A stretch of DNA of 64,000 nucleotides, taken from assembly GCF_000003855.2 (NCBI RefSeq), contig NW_003101678.1:2986200-3050199 (forward strand), in the 5' to 3' direction. Each line of letters starts with the position of its first letter. Position 1 is the stretch's first letter. The notes under the pieces are model-generated. The model was not told where the DNA came from. It saw only the letters and a list, made by a program, of their open reading frames with translations, and did not search any database. Position numbers and translations under genes: made by a program. Shown here one piece after another: positions 52,980-64,000 of the stretch. The stretch is from Blastomyces gilchristii SLH14081 (lineage: Eukaryota; Ascomycota; Eurotiomycetes; Onygenales; Ajellomycetaceae).

Positions 52980-53485
52980 TAGACTGACCGTGTGACCGTG
53001 TCTGAGACCAGGACCAGATTTTTTGATAGTCTCATTACCAATTTGACTGATCTCATTACATGGTTTTAACATTAGATAGTAGTCTTATACTGTCTCAGTG
53101 AGACTTACTGTCTACTCTTGTCACATTTTTCAAATGAGATCATGATTTTCACTTCTCAATTTAAATTATTTTTATTGCTTTAAATGACTTTAAATCTCAT
53201 TTGAGTATTATCAAAAAGTGTTACTTTTTAAAAAATTAAAAATAGTCTAAAAAAAACCTTAAAATGTCTAAAAATAGTAACTTTATATCAAGAATGGGAC
53301 TAAATGAGACCAAATGAGACCACTTTCTCATTTTTTTCAAGTCATGGTTCCATTTTAAGATCTGATATATAGTCACTTTACATGTTTTTTTGATAGCCAG
53401 TCCCAGCGGGATTCACGCCAAGAAATGTATGGGACCAGACCAAATGGGACCAAATGTGAAATTCATGGTCCCGGCGGCCAGTCTA
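52980..53485. mobile_element. 506-bp MITE copy 2, hAT-like, less mutated
   Basis: Starts TAGACTGACCGTGTGACC and ends GGCGGCCAGTCTA, giving imperfect inverted ends (TAGACTG at both). Flanked by a perfect 8-bp duplication ATTCTAGC (52972-52979 and 53486-53493). Subterminal GGACCA/GGGACC words recur on the right, as in hAT ends. No ORF of its own. The right end keeps CpG and GGGACC where copy 1 has A-rich equivalents, so copy 2 shows the ancestral state. Confidence 0.87.
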
Positions 53486-53793
53486 ATTCTAGCCACCACG
53501 AACTCGCTCGATTTTTCGAATAAGAACCCGCCGATAGATCCATCGAAAAGGCCTCGATCATACAAGCATTTTGACCCCATCGCCGACCGCATACCCCGTG
53601 TGGTGGTGGAGTTATCCAGCCAAACGTGGACCAGATGTTGTTCGAAACTCCTGTGTGGGATTATCCCCCGTTCTCCCCTACCACACCACAACCCCGGGCC
53701 AAATTGCCATACAAATTGTAAGGTGAAGAGACCTAGCCATATGCGCCAATCTTCTCGATTTTGGAAGATCTCTGATCTGTAATTGTGGAGATA

Positions 53794-54104
53794 TCTGAGA
53801 AGTGACCTCCGCGAAAACCCTGTCCATCTTTGATGTTCCAAAACATCAACGCCAAGTCCCACCCTCGTACCGCCCTTCTCAATCTGGCCCATCCCCGGCA
53901 GAAAAATACAAAAAGATACCTCAGCAATAATATTAAGCACATAATTGACAGACACTTCTGAAGTGCAATCTCTGTGAATACCCTGTCTGTCTTCAGTGTA
54001 TCTAGACATCAATGCCAAGTCTCAACCCTTGTATCACCCCTCTCAATCTGGCCCATCCCTGGCAGAATAATACAAAAAGATACCTCAGTAACAGTATATA
54101 ATAT
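53794..54104 (+). repeat. LINE 5' tandem monomers, 163-bp period (LINE 2)
   Basis: Two related units start at 53794 (TCTGAGAAGTGACCTCC) and 53957 (TCTGAAGTGCAATCTC). Both contain CTCAATCTGGCCCATCCC and TACAAAAAGATACCTCAG. The first keeps CpG; the second is partly mutated. Tandem promoter-like units at a LINE 5' end recall the monomers of mouse L1. Confidence 0.8.
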
Positions 54105-54362
54105 TGTAAGAATAAGTGCTCGCAGGCGATTATTCGGGTGTTTGCAGCTTGGCGTGATATGTACTGTTAACTACTAGAAGTATTCGCGGTAGAAAGATAA
54201 AATATAGAGATTAAATATATAATAGCATTCAAGCTGAGTTATGAATAGTATTCACAAACTCCAGTTTATATAGTTATGTATAGTCAAGAGCTGCTAGCTC
54301 TATTGATTACACAAGAGATAGAAATAGAGATAAAGAATTCATAAGAAGTGAGATTTCTTACA
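54105..54362 (-). repeat. Gypsy 3' LTR
   Basis: 258 bp, TGTAAGAA...TTTCTTACA. The first 100 bases keep several CpGs (GCTCGCAGGCGATTATTCGG) that the other LTR has lost. Borders the polypurine tract at 54363-54380. Confidence 0.92.
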
Positions 54363-55479
54363 TATTCCCCCCTCTCTAAGACTTCATCTGTGAAGTCTTT
54401 CACTGAGTGACTTTATAGAATCAGCTCAGTACTGCAGTAATACTCACTAAAAACTCTTTATATCTATAAAAAATCTCAGTGAGGAAAAAATCTCTTATTA
54501 CTGTAAAGAGAAAAGAGTCTGTCACTCAGTTTCTTATTCTATGAGATTCTTTATAATCTATAGATTCTTCTTTAACTATTATACAGATTTATCTCACATC
54601 TTTTATACAGAAGAGTTTCAGTTGACTCTCAATTATTTTCATGAGATTCTTATATAATCATTATACAGATTCATCTCACAGATAAATCACTCTCTATAAG
54701 ATTATTTCTATTAAAGAGAAGTATTTATAAGTTAATCTTTCACTCATTCTTATGAATCATTGTTCTTTAACACTGTAGAATTATGAGAAATTTTTCATTC
54801 TTTCATTAACTCTGTAGAATTTTAGAATCAAGATATTCACAGTCTGCAATTATTCTTTATAGTCATATAGAAAGATTCAGATCTGTGATTCATAATCACT
54901 CTTATTTACTAAAGTAATCTGACTGTTCTGTAGAATCATTCACAGTGTAAGTAAATCTCTCTAGAGTAGTATAAATATCTCAGATCTATCTGTAGAATCT
55001 CATCTTCTTTTCTCTTTTTCTGTAACAGCTCTTATTCTTATAAACTATGAGTATTCTTATTCATCTGTGAAGTGTTTTCACTTAGATAATAGAGAGAGAG
55101 TATTTCTGACAATATTCATATATTAATTCAAGAACTTCTCAAGAATAAAAAATTTTTCAATTTTAATATCTTTGTAAATAATATCTGATTATCACTGAGT
55201 TTCTTGTGAGTGTCTCTGTAACTTCTCTGATCACTTTTTACTAGCTGATAAAGCAGAGATGCTGCTGCTCATGATCATGTCTTCACTTCTCTCAGCTCTG
55301 TCATCATATCTGATCTTCAGGCCAGTAGCTCATCTCATGTCTTTCTCAGATCAGTCTCTGGCTTCAAGCAGTGCAGTCTTCTTCTTTACTGTAAGTCTTC
55401 TTATAAGTAATTTCTTACAGACTCTAGCTGACAGTTCTTATAAAGCTTCTGATGTTATCAGTGTCTTCTGTGATCTCAC

Positions 55480-58400
55480 AGGTCTATGATCACCTTCTCT
55501 CTGCCTGCACAATCTCTGACCAGGCATATGTAAATATGTCTAGGTTTTTCATCAATGGTCCTCGCACCGCAGCGCATTTCCACAATTTCATTGTCAATGA
55601 GAGATGAGTTCCCAGGTATCTGCAAAATCCAGGTAATCAAGACAATGTAAATATCATGAATTTGTGATAAGAGTTGATCTGAATAGATAAGCTCTCTCTT
55701 CATATCTCAATTATTTTTAGAATGAATACTTCAGTATAACTGAGAGAGTGAATATAGCTTTGTAAGAAGTATCTGATTATATATACAGACAGTCAGCTCT
55801 CAAGACTCTGCTGCAACTGTATATACTCTGATATCTGACTTCTCTGAAGTCTGTGCATTTCTGATAATCTTTATATCAAATATAATAATTATCTGTACTG
55901 TGAGCATGATACTCTCTGCTTCTTTGAAGAAGAAAATTGATAGTTGTGAGAGAATTGAGTGTCACAGATATTAAGAATATAAGTATAAGTTTTCTTTATT
56001 TTTTCTTTATTAATCTCTAAATTGTGTTTATAACTCTGTTATTTTCTGTTTTTTAACTTTTAATAAGAATATAATTTCTTCTTCTCTTATATACACTGCA
56101 GACTGTTCATCTCAGTAGAAATTCATTATCTTATAGACTAGAACTTATAAATGACAGTGTTAATATCTTTATTATAATCAGATTCTTAGTGAAGACTGTA
56201 TTATTCTGACTTATCAGAATTCATAATATAAAAGTCATGTCTCAGCTTCTGCAGATGTCTTATCTGTCTGAATAATTCTCAAGTGAACTTATTTATCTTG
56301 TCAGAATACTTTTATCACTGAACCTTGAATCAGAGCTCATGATCTTACTTCTCTGAGTTAATAATTTCTTTGACCTGATATTCTCTTTCACTCTCTAGTA
56401 CTTTATAGACAGAGTGATGAGTCACAGAATACTCTTCTGAGAATTTCTTATATTTATAAAGTAAAGAGATATGAAAAATATTATATATCTATAACTCAGA
56501 TGATAGTTTCAATCTGTAAAACTATAAACTAACTTTCTTCACAATCTTATAAGACTTTGTTTATAAGAGATTCAGTTTCTTACTAGATCTCTGTATAATA
56601 ATATTTTTTAAACTCAGTCAGACTTTATTATCTTTCTTGAAACTCTTTATAATATACTTAAAGTCATAGTATCTCTTCTAATACTCTTGAGTCTTTCTTA
56701 AGAATTTACAGACTTTCTCTCAGATCTTCTGAATTCTCTCAGTCTGTTCATAAGCATTATCACACTTTATAGTGTACTCTCACAGGTTTATCAAGATCAT
56801 TCACAGATGAGTCTTAATGAGTATTTCAAAGAGAGTTTTATCTGTACTGACATGCTTTGAGTTGTTATATATAAACTCTGTAAGTGATAATCAATATACT
56901 TAGTTATTCTGATTATAATTGACAAAGCACTGCAGATACTATTTCAATATACTTATCAGATATTCTATCTGATTATCTGTCTGTTAATAAAAAGCTGTAC
57001 TTAGATCTCATGAGATCTTCAGTATAGTTATCAGGTCAGATCAGAACTCTTTTATAAAGATTGATTCTCTGTCTGAGACAATGTTTATAGATAACTCATG
57101 TAATCAGATCATATCATAGATAAAGATATAAGTTAAATTCTTTAACTTCAAGTTCTTATGAGTGAATATAAAGTGTGTTATCTTGATGAAGTAATTCACT
57201 ATTATCAGCACACTGTTAAAGCAGGTATTATATATGTTCTTACTTTCAGAGAGACTTATAAGAGTATTCATTTCTAGCTGTTTTCAAGATTTTCATAGAA
57301 TGAATAGAGAAGTAAGTTCTTTATATAATCTGAACTGTACTATTCATGAATTCTGATAAATAGTATAAGAATTCACTATCTTCTTTATAAGTTCTTGTAT
57401 CTTTGATCAGAAGTATTTTCTTATAAGCAACTTATAAGTTCTAGTATTTATAAAATAATCTACTAGAGAAGAGTTATAATATCTTTTAATAAGTTCTATA
57501 TATAGAAACTCATTTACAGACACATAAATTCAGCTCTCTCTTTATAAGAGATTATTTAAGTCTCTTTAATTCTTTATTTCTGCAGAGTTAATCCCTGCTA
57601 TAAGCAGTTTCTGAATATACTGAGTATATTCATTCTTCAGTTACAGTTCAGATAATCTGAATAGAAGATCTTATAAAGACTTATACTCTGTTTTTTCTTA
57701 CATTAGATCTTTCACAGCACTTCTCAAAGTCTGCAAACTCTTCAGATTATAGATACTCTCTTCAAGAATTCTTGTGAAGATTCTCAGAGTGTTAACTCTC
57801 AGTATTGTAGAGAGTAGTTATACAGACTTCTTCTCTCTCTTCTTTCTCTTCTCTTATAGAGAATTGAGAGACTCTTCAGTTAATCTCTTTACAACACTCA
57901 GTCTGAGTATCTTATAAAGCTTTTCTATCTTCTCTAGTCTCTTTATATCTGTCACTCTGATCTTCTTAATATAGTCTGATCTGTAAGAGAGTCTATCTGC
58001 TGAGTTCTTAGTTCTCTTAATATATTCTATCTTAAATCAGAACTTACTCAGTCTCTGAGCTCAGTGAACCTGCTACTGCAAGAGTTTCTTAATTAAAGTA
58101 AACTGTTATAAGCTATTATAATCAGTTTTAACAGTAATCACTGTTATAAGGTTCTCAAAGTAGTAATATCAGTGATAAAAGAATTTCACTATTATGAGAA
58201 GCTTCTAATCATGAATACTATAGTTAATCTCTGTGAGTTGTATCTTCTATAAGAAAAAGGTCACTGAAACTCAGTTCTCATTTAACTATAGTTGTAAGAC
58301 TATTTCTGAAATTGTAAAGAAGAAGATATCTGTCTTTAATCTGATTAAGAGTAAGAAATTAAAGTGAAATAGTATTACTGTATCTGTGAATATCTATTTC

Positions 58401-60990
58401 AATCTTACAAAGACTCTGTGAGCTTCTGAAATAAGAAAGTTCTCACAGTTCTCTCTTCTTAATAATCTTTTCATTCTCTATTTATAGAATAACTTCTTCT
58501 TATTTTCACTCTTCAGTATGTCTGTAAGAGTCAAGAAGATTCTTATAAATACAAAGATAAACTATCTATAGAAATTCATAAAGCTTAGAAAGATCTGAAT
58601 CTTATAAATACTAGTTAACTTCAGTTATAATAGAATAGTCTCAATCTATGAAGATTTTATCTGAATATCATCTGCAGTGATTACATATTCTAGAAAATTA
58701 ATCTGACAGACACTGAAGTTACACTTTATAAGCTTAATATACAGTTCTGCCTTATCTAAGATCTTCAATATACTTTATATATACTCAGTGTGTTCTTTCT
58801 TCTTCACAGAGTACATCATCACATTATTTAGATATATTATCACAAAGACATTCAGATATATATAAAGTGTTTTATTGATAAAAGACTGAAATGCTGCAGA
58901 GATATTAGTCAGATCAAAAGATATCACTAGATATTTAAATAATTTCAGTATAGTTTTAAAGACAGTCTTTCATTTATTCTCAGACTGTATTCACAGCTGT
59001 GTATATACATTGATTATATTCAGTTATATAAATATAACAGCTCTCATGAGACAGTTGATCACATTCTTAATCAGAGACAGGAAATAGTGACTCTTTATTA
59101 TCTTGAAGTTCAGATCACAGTAGTCTATACATAATCTGAGATCTTTATTCTTCTTTTTCATGAATATTACAGAGACTCTCACAGAGACCTGTGAAGATTG
59201 AATAAAGTCATTCTTCAGATTCTTCTTTACATAGATCTGTAAGATCTCTGTCTTATAATGAAAGAGCTTATAGATTGATTCTCAGAAGGGTTTCTACTCT
59301 TCTATTAAATCTATTATCAGATTCTTCTCATAGTAAGAAGAAAGCTCAGCTGTCTTTACTGAGCTGAACATCTCTGTAAGATCTTAGTATTTCTCTAATA
59401 TCTGAAGCTCAGTTTTCATGACTGCAAGATTCTCAGACACTTATAAAGTTATTATATAGATGAACTTATCTTCTCTAATTAACTCTGCAGTATTAACTGA
59501 TTCTATCTCTATAAGTAAGTCTATCAACACTGATTGAAAGTATAAACCTGACTCATGAACAGCTATGTATGAATTGTGTCTTTGAAGTCATGCAAGTCTC
59601 AAGTACATGTTATCTATAATATCTGTAATAATCACAGTTTCTGCAAATCTTCTTCAGATTTCAGAGAGATCTTGTAATTCAAAGATGACTCTTATAAGTC
59701 TCTCAGCTCTCAGATCTGAGTTCTCATATCCTGCTTATTGCAAGAGCAGGTTTTCAGTCTTTATCTTTCAGCTTATTCACTCTGTGAGCTTTAGAGACAT
59801 CACAGTGACCTGGGATTCTGAGTTCATCAATGCTTTTCATGCTTGTAAGACAGCAGTATCACAGTGCAGTCTCTCTCTATAAGCAAGCATTTTTATCAGA
59901 GAAGCAACAGATTCAGGTATCAGCTTCAAGACTCTTAAGAAGGCTGTTGCTGACTCTGTTTATAACTTCTCAAATTTCTATTTTAATTTGTTCAAACAGT
60001 TTGTGTGAAGATATTCTGATTTAGAACAGATGAAGTAAAGTCTCTTTTTCTTAATCTCTCTGTTATATACTCTGTTTGCAGAAGCTTGTAAGACTCTCTC
60101 TCTCTGCTCAGCAGTCAGATATGAATCTCTCTGTATCTTATCATCTTTTTCTGACAAATCTGTTCTCTGTTATTCTGACTCTTATGAGACTGATCAGTGA
60201 TCTGCTCTTCACAGATCTGTGACTCTCACAGTGATCTGTAAGCAGTGAATGAGAGTCATCAGTTTCTTCAGAACTAAGAGCTTAGAGTCTTACTCAATGA
60301 GCTTGTTCTACATGTCTTTATTCAGTCTTTTTATAAATATCATTATTCAGGTCTTATTTCAGAGCTCTGTTTTCACAGATCTTAATTCATATCATAATTT
60401 TATAAAGTACTGTGAGTAGTTTTCATCAGATTTCTCATCTCTTTTTCTAATATTAATGATTACAGCTCAGGTGTTCTCTGTTCAGCTTGCAGAGTCTCTT
60501 AACTTATTCTCTAGATAGGTTTTAAGAACAGATCAGTAGAATCTCTCATAATCATTCTCTAGATAATTCAGTCAGTCCTTGACTTCAGTGTAATAGAGGT
60601 CTGTTATTATATAGATGACAGCTTCTTCATCTTCTATATCACACAGTCAGACTTGTGAGTCAATTTCAAATACAAACTTATAAAAGCTTTTATAGATTGT
60701 GATTTGATAAGTGGTTTTAAGTAATTATAGCTTAAGGAAGTTTCTTTTCAGTTCATGAGTGTCTCTGAAGATCATGTCTAGAGACTTGATTTAAGAGTAT
60801 TTACAGATAGTAAGTATTTCTTGTAGAAAAATAGCTTGATTCTGCAGAAGATACTCAAGAATGTTCTTCACTGAGATTGATTTATTTGTGAATTTGAAGA
60901 GTTTCTCTATCACAGATACAGAGAATGATATTCTGTGAGTGATTGATAAGTTCTCTGAAACTTCTTTTACAGAGATTATTCATGATTTGA
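55480..60990 (-). pseudogene. Gypsy pol remnant: RT readable, catalytic Asp pair lost
   Basis: Minus-strand reading from about 59310 to 58800 shows the gypsy RT order: KNDFIQSSQVSVRVSVIF (family FIRPS-SPAGAPVIF), DLRLCIDYCDLN (family LRLCVDYRGLN), YLVISFDLTNISAAFQSFI (family LVMPFGLTNAPATFQ) and VFVIIYLNNVMMYS (family YLDDILIYS). The YLDD pair is therefore YLNN. At the C-terminal end (about 55640-55590) YLDFADTWE resembles the core of a chromodomain (GYP-ADTWEP). Stops and frameshifts abound; gag and integrase cannot be read with confidence. Confidence 0.8.
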
Positions 60991-61095
60991 GTGACTACTT
61001 CTGAGTGTCTGCAGTAGAGTTTGCAGAGATTGAAGCATGTAAGTTTCTAGTTCTTTCAGTTATAATGAGTGATTACTGACTAACTGAGCTTGAAA

Positions 61096-61353
61096 TGTAA
61101 GAATAAGTACTCACAGGTGATTATTCAGGTGTTTGTAGCTTGATGTGATATGTACTGTTAACTACTAGAAGTATTCACAGTAGAAAGATAAAATATAGAG
61201 ATTAAATGTATAATAGTATTCAAGCTGAGTTGTGAATAGTATTTGCAAACTCCAGTCTATATAGTTGTGTGTAGTCAAGGGCCGCTAGCTCTATTAGTTA
61301 CATGAGAGATAGGAATAGAGGTAAAGAATCCGTGAGGAGCGGAATTTCTTACA
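61096..61353 (-). repeat. Gypsy 5' LTR
   Basis: 258 bp, same ends as the partner. The last 100 bases keep CpGs (GGGCCGCTAGC, GAATCCGTGAGGAGCGG) lost from the partner. Differences between the two LTRs are almost all transitions. Confidence 0.92.
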
Positions 61354-62300
61354 GATATATAATCAGCAGACAACAAGTTAACAGAATGAGTTAACAGCAT
61401 ATCAACAACTATAAATTTAGTATATCTCAAGATCTGACTGAGTCTGTGATCCCTGCACAGTGAGATATATTAAATCTAGTTTTAATATCTTAATATTCAA
61501 TAGATTCTGTAAGAGATTGAGAACAGCAACACTAGATTTCTATTGAATTTGAGAATTAACTCTATATTAATATAATTATTGACAAAGTCTTCTATTTTAA
61601 GATATAAATAACCAGTTCCTCTACATCTTGCTGATAATATTTATATTATTATATAGAAACAGACTTATATTCTCTATAATATCAAGACTCTGAAGAGAGA
61701 AAGTCTTGATAGAGAGTATATAGTAGTGTATATTTTAACAGTTTCTATCTCATTCTTCTACAGCAGTTAATGAAAAAAAAAAAAAGATCTTAGAAATAGT
61801 TTTTTAGTTCTCTTGAAAAAGTAAGATGTTTTTCTCTGAGTTTTATACAATATTCTTATAAAGAATTAAAAACAGAGTTATTTTCTATTATAATTTAACA
61901 TTCTTTTAAATAAGAATTACTTTTTCAGTGACTGAAGAGCTTTTATTAATACTTAATTTCTTTTTACACTCTTTATTAACTGATTTGCAGCCAACCGCTC
62001 CACCACGAACTCGCTCGATTTTTCGAATAAGAACCCGCCGATAGATCCATCGAAAAGCCCTCGATCATACGAGCATTTTGACCCCATCGCCGACCGCATA
62101 CCCCGTGTGGTGGTGGAGTTATCCAGCCAAACGTGAACCAGACGTCGTTCAGAACTCCTGCGTGGGATTATCCCCCATTCTCCCCTACCACACCACAACC
62201 CCGGGCCAAATTGCCATACAAATTGTAAGGTGAAGAGACCTAGCCATATGCACCAATCTTCTCGATTTTGGAAGATCCCCGATCTGTAGTTGTGAAGATA

Positions 62301-62600
62301 TCTGAGGAGCGACCTCCGCGAAAACCCTGTCCATCTTTGATGTTCCAAAACACCAACGCCAAGTCCCACCCTCGTACCGCTCTTCCCAATCTGGCCCATC
62401 CCCGGCAGAAAAATACAAAAAGATACCTCAGCAATAATATCAAGCACATAATCAACAGCCACTTCTGAAGTGCAATCTCTGTGGTCTGTCTTCAGTGTAT
62501 CTAGACATCAACACCAAGTCTCACTCTTGTACCACTCCTCTCAATCTGGCCCATCCTCAACAGAAGAGTACAAAAAGATACCTCAGTAACTGTGCTCAAT
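62301..62600 (+). repeat. LINE 5' tandem monomers, 163-bp period (LINE 3)
   Basis: Units start at 62301 (TCTGAGGAGCGACCTCC) and 62464 (TCTGAAGTGCAATCTC), the same 163-base spacing as in LINE 2. The second unit lacks about ten bases (GAATACCCT) present in LINE 2. LINE 1 retains only part of one unit at 44729-44825. Confidence 0.8.
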
Positions 62601-63653
62601 ACATAATCAGCAGACACAACAACTATAAAATCAGTATATCTCAAGGTCTGACTGAGCCTTTGATCCCTGCACAGTGAGATATATTAAATCTAGTTTTAAT
62701 ATCTCAATATTCAATAGATTCTGCAAGAGATTGAGAACAGCAATACTAGGTTTCTATTGAATTTGAGAATTAACTCTATATTGATATAATCATTGACAAA
62801 GTCTTCTATTTTAAGATATAAATAACCAGTTCCTCTACATCCTGCTGACAATATTTATATTATTATATAGAAACAGACTTATATTCTCTATAATATCAAG
62901 ACTCTGAAGAGGGAAAGTCTTGATAGAGAGTATACAGTAGTGCATATCTTAGCAGTTTCTATCTCATTCTTCTGCAGCAGTTAATGCAAAAAAAAGATCT
63001 TAGAAATAGTTTTTTACTTCTCTTGAAAAAGTAAGATGTTTTTCTCTGGGTTTTATACAATATTCTTATAAAGAATTAAAAACAGAGTTGTTTTCTGTCA
63101 TAATTTCATATTCTTTTAAGTAAGAATTACTTTTTCAGTGACTGAAGAGCTTTCATTAATACTTAATTCTTTTTTACACTCTTTATTAACTGATTTGAGT
63201 TGCACACTTGTTGTGTGAGAAGAATTGAATGATTTAGAATAAAATTAAATAGTTTTAATCAATTTCTCTGTAAAAAATTGATTTATTTTTTGTCAGTTTT
63301 TCTCTCAAAAACTGTCATATTATCTGATTTATTATCAATTGATATCATACTTTTTCTCACTGTATCTCAAGAAAGAGATTATAAAGATTTTATTGATTTA
63401 TCTTAAAAATCAATTTTAGTTTATTAGATTCTCTCAAAAATCTAACCTAGTTACTGAACTAGTGTGAAAAAAATCAGGTGTTTATACATAAAAGTCTGCT
63501 ATTCTTCTTTTGAAATAGTCTGATCAACTTTTCAATTGAAAACAGGCTTAGAAACCTCTTAATTGAAATAGTCTGATCAACTTTTCAATTCAAAAGAGTT
63601 TAATAAATATCTCAATTGAATTAGTCTGACCAAGTTTTCATTGAGTAAGAACA

Positions 63654-64000
63654 ATGAGTTCAAAAGTACACTCAGTTGATGTGAAAAAAGATGCTTTCTC
63701 AAATGCTATTCCTGAGATTGAAATTCTGAAGAGAAGAAAGAAAGAAGAAATAGAGAAACAACAAGTTCTTGAAATACAGAAACTTGAAAAAGTAAGTAAA
63801 ATTCTTGAAAAGCAGTGTCTGAGTGAGATGAATGAAGAAGTTCTATTAATTCTTCATACTCAGGCTAGACAACTACAGAAAGTGATCAAGTTCAAACTTG
63901 GAATTTCAAACACAGTTCAAAAAACTTTGAAAATTTCTAATACAATCACTGACTCTTCAGTTTGCTCTTCTTTTCTTTCTACTTCTTCTTCTTCTTCTTC
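63654..64000 (+). pseudogene. LINE 3 ORF1, partial (5' end only)
   Basis: Starts MSSKVHSVD and continues open to the window edge with the same Lys/Glu-rich start as LINE 1 ORF1. It contains GAAAAGCAG at about 63806-63814, the uninterrupted form of the site where LINE 1 lost a base. Whether the rest is open cannot be seen; family neighbours are dead, so pseudogene is presumed. Confidence 0.7.

Larger units (their letters stand above)
54105..61353 (-). mobile_element. Ty3/gypsy LTR retrotransposon, complete but dead, 7.25 kb
   Basis: Two 258-bp LTRs (54105-54362 and 61096-61353) start TGTAAGAA and end TTTCTTACA. Flanks AATAT (54100-54104) and GATAT (61354-61358) are a 5-bp duplication with one transition. 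A polypurine tract AGAGAGGGGGG next to the LTR at 54362, read on minus, sets the orientation: the 5' LTR is the one at 61 kb. No TGG-type tRNA primer site is visible inside it. Domain order on minus is a presumed gag (about 61.0-59.8 kb, not recognisable), RT (59.3-58.8 kb), a presumed RNase H/integrase region, then a chromodomain-like end near 55.6 kb, which suggests a chromovirus. Confidence 0.87.
53493..61984 (+). mobile_element. LINE 2: 5' part of a Tad1-like LINE, split by a gypsy element
   Basis: The 5' leader and two monomers occupy 53493-54104. After the gypsy insertion the 5' UTR resumes at about 61354 with ATAATCAGCAGACAACAAG and runs to 61984. There, at AACTGATTTG, LINE 3 begins, corresponding to about position 45440 of LINE 1. 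The target duplication of the gypsy element (AATAT/GATAT) is the LINE word AATAC. No ORF1 or ORF2 is left here. Confidence 0.8.
61985..64000 (+). mobile_element. LINE 3: 5' end of a Tad1-like LINE, runs off the window
   Basis: Starts inside LINE 2 near 61985-62000. Leader 62000-62300 is CpG-rich, monomers start at 62301 and 62464, the 5' UTR follows to 63653 and ORF1 starts at 63654. The leader from CCACCACGAACTCG onward matches LINE 2 almost base for base. The rest of the element lies beyond 64000, so its target duplication and state are unknown. Confidence 0.82.

Noticed and set aside
55259..55489. Plus-strand 76-codon ORF in the gypsy element
   Set aside because: Antisense to the gypsy pol region; hydrophobic low-complexity frame produced by mutated sequence.

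Overview
The window is a stretch of a filamentous ascomycete genome. Genes carry short spliceosomal introns with GTAAGT/GTATGT-type donors, one enzyme ends in a peroxisomal AKL tail, and there is a JmjN-JmjC-PHD histone demethylase of the Aspergillus KdmA type. The sharp split between a gene-bearing GC-balanced half (1 to about 40.86 kb) and an AT-rich, CpG-depleted transposon half (about 40.86 to 64 kb) resembles the isochore-like genomes known from Onygenales and relatives. That placement (Eurotiomycetes, possibly Onygenales) is inference; no taxonomic marker is present.

Gene half. Eight metabolic or transport genes lie in the first 27 kb: a Dal5-type MFS permease (-), an HSL-family alpha/beta hydrolase (-), a DapA-superfamily pyruvate-type aldolase/lyase (-), RidA (-) divergent from a PLP/zinc D-serine-dehydratase-like enzyme (+), a peroxisomal acyl-CoA dehydrogenase (+), a PF04199-type cyclase/hydrolase (-) and an APC amino-acid/GABA-type permease (-). 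A broken F-box/ankyrin gene sits in the middle. Together they read like a dispersed catabolic neighbourhood for an amino-acid-derived compound: uptake, hydrolysis, deamination through an enamine, imine detoxification by RidA and retro-aldol cleavage. The pathway is inferred, not shown. Next come a large BIRC6/UBE2O-like E2 ubiquitin-conjugating protein (-) and the KdmA-like demethylase (-). I resolved exon structures with consistent reading phase for every coding gene.

Transposon half. This is a nested retrotransposon block. (1) A Tad1-like LINE (APE endonuclease, RT, RNase H) is present as one nearly full-length copy of 7.17 kb with a 13-bp target duplication and an (AAT)6 tail, two 5'-truncated antisense copies, one 5' portion split by an LTR element, and one 5' end running off the window. 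(2) A complete Ty3/gypsy chromovirus-like element lies on the minus strand with 258-bp LTRs, plus one partial LTR. (3) A 371-bp tRNA-derived SINE has A and B boxes, an (AAT)6 tail, a 14-bp target duplication and a 3' end resembling that of the LINE. (4) Two copies of a 506-bp MITE with hAT-like 8-bp target duplications are present. (5) A 1,075-bp chimeric insertion carries the LINE 3' tail on an unrelated 5' body. All coding parts are destroyed by C-to-T/G-to-A transitions, largely at CpG, with loss of catalytic residues (for example gypsy YLDD to YLNN). The 5' ends of several elements keep their CpGs.

The most novel items are the LINE/SINE partnership visible in one locus, the 163-bp tandem promoter-like monomers at the LINE 5' end, the 506-bp MITE family, and the RidA / D-serine-dehydratase-like divergent pair within a possible new catabolic cluster.
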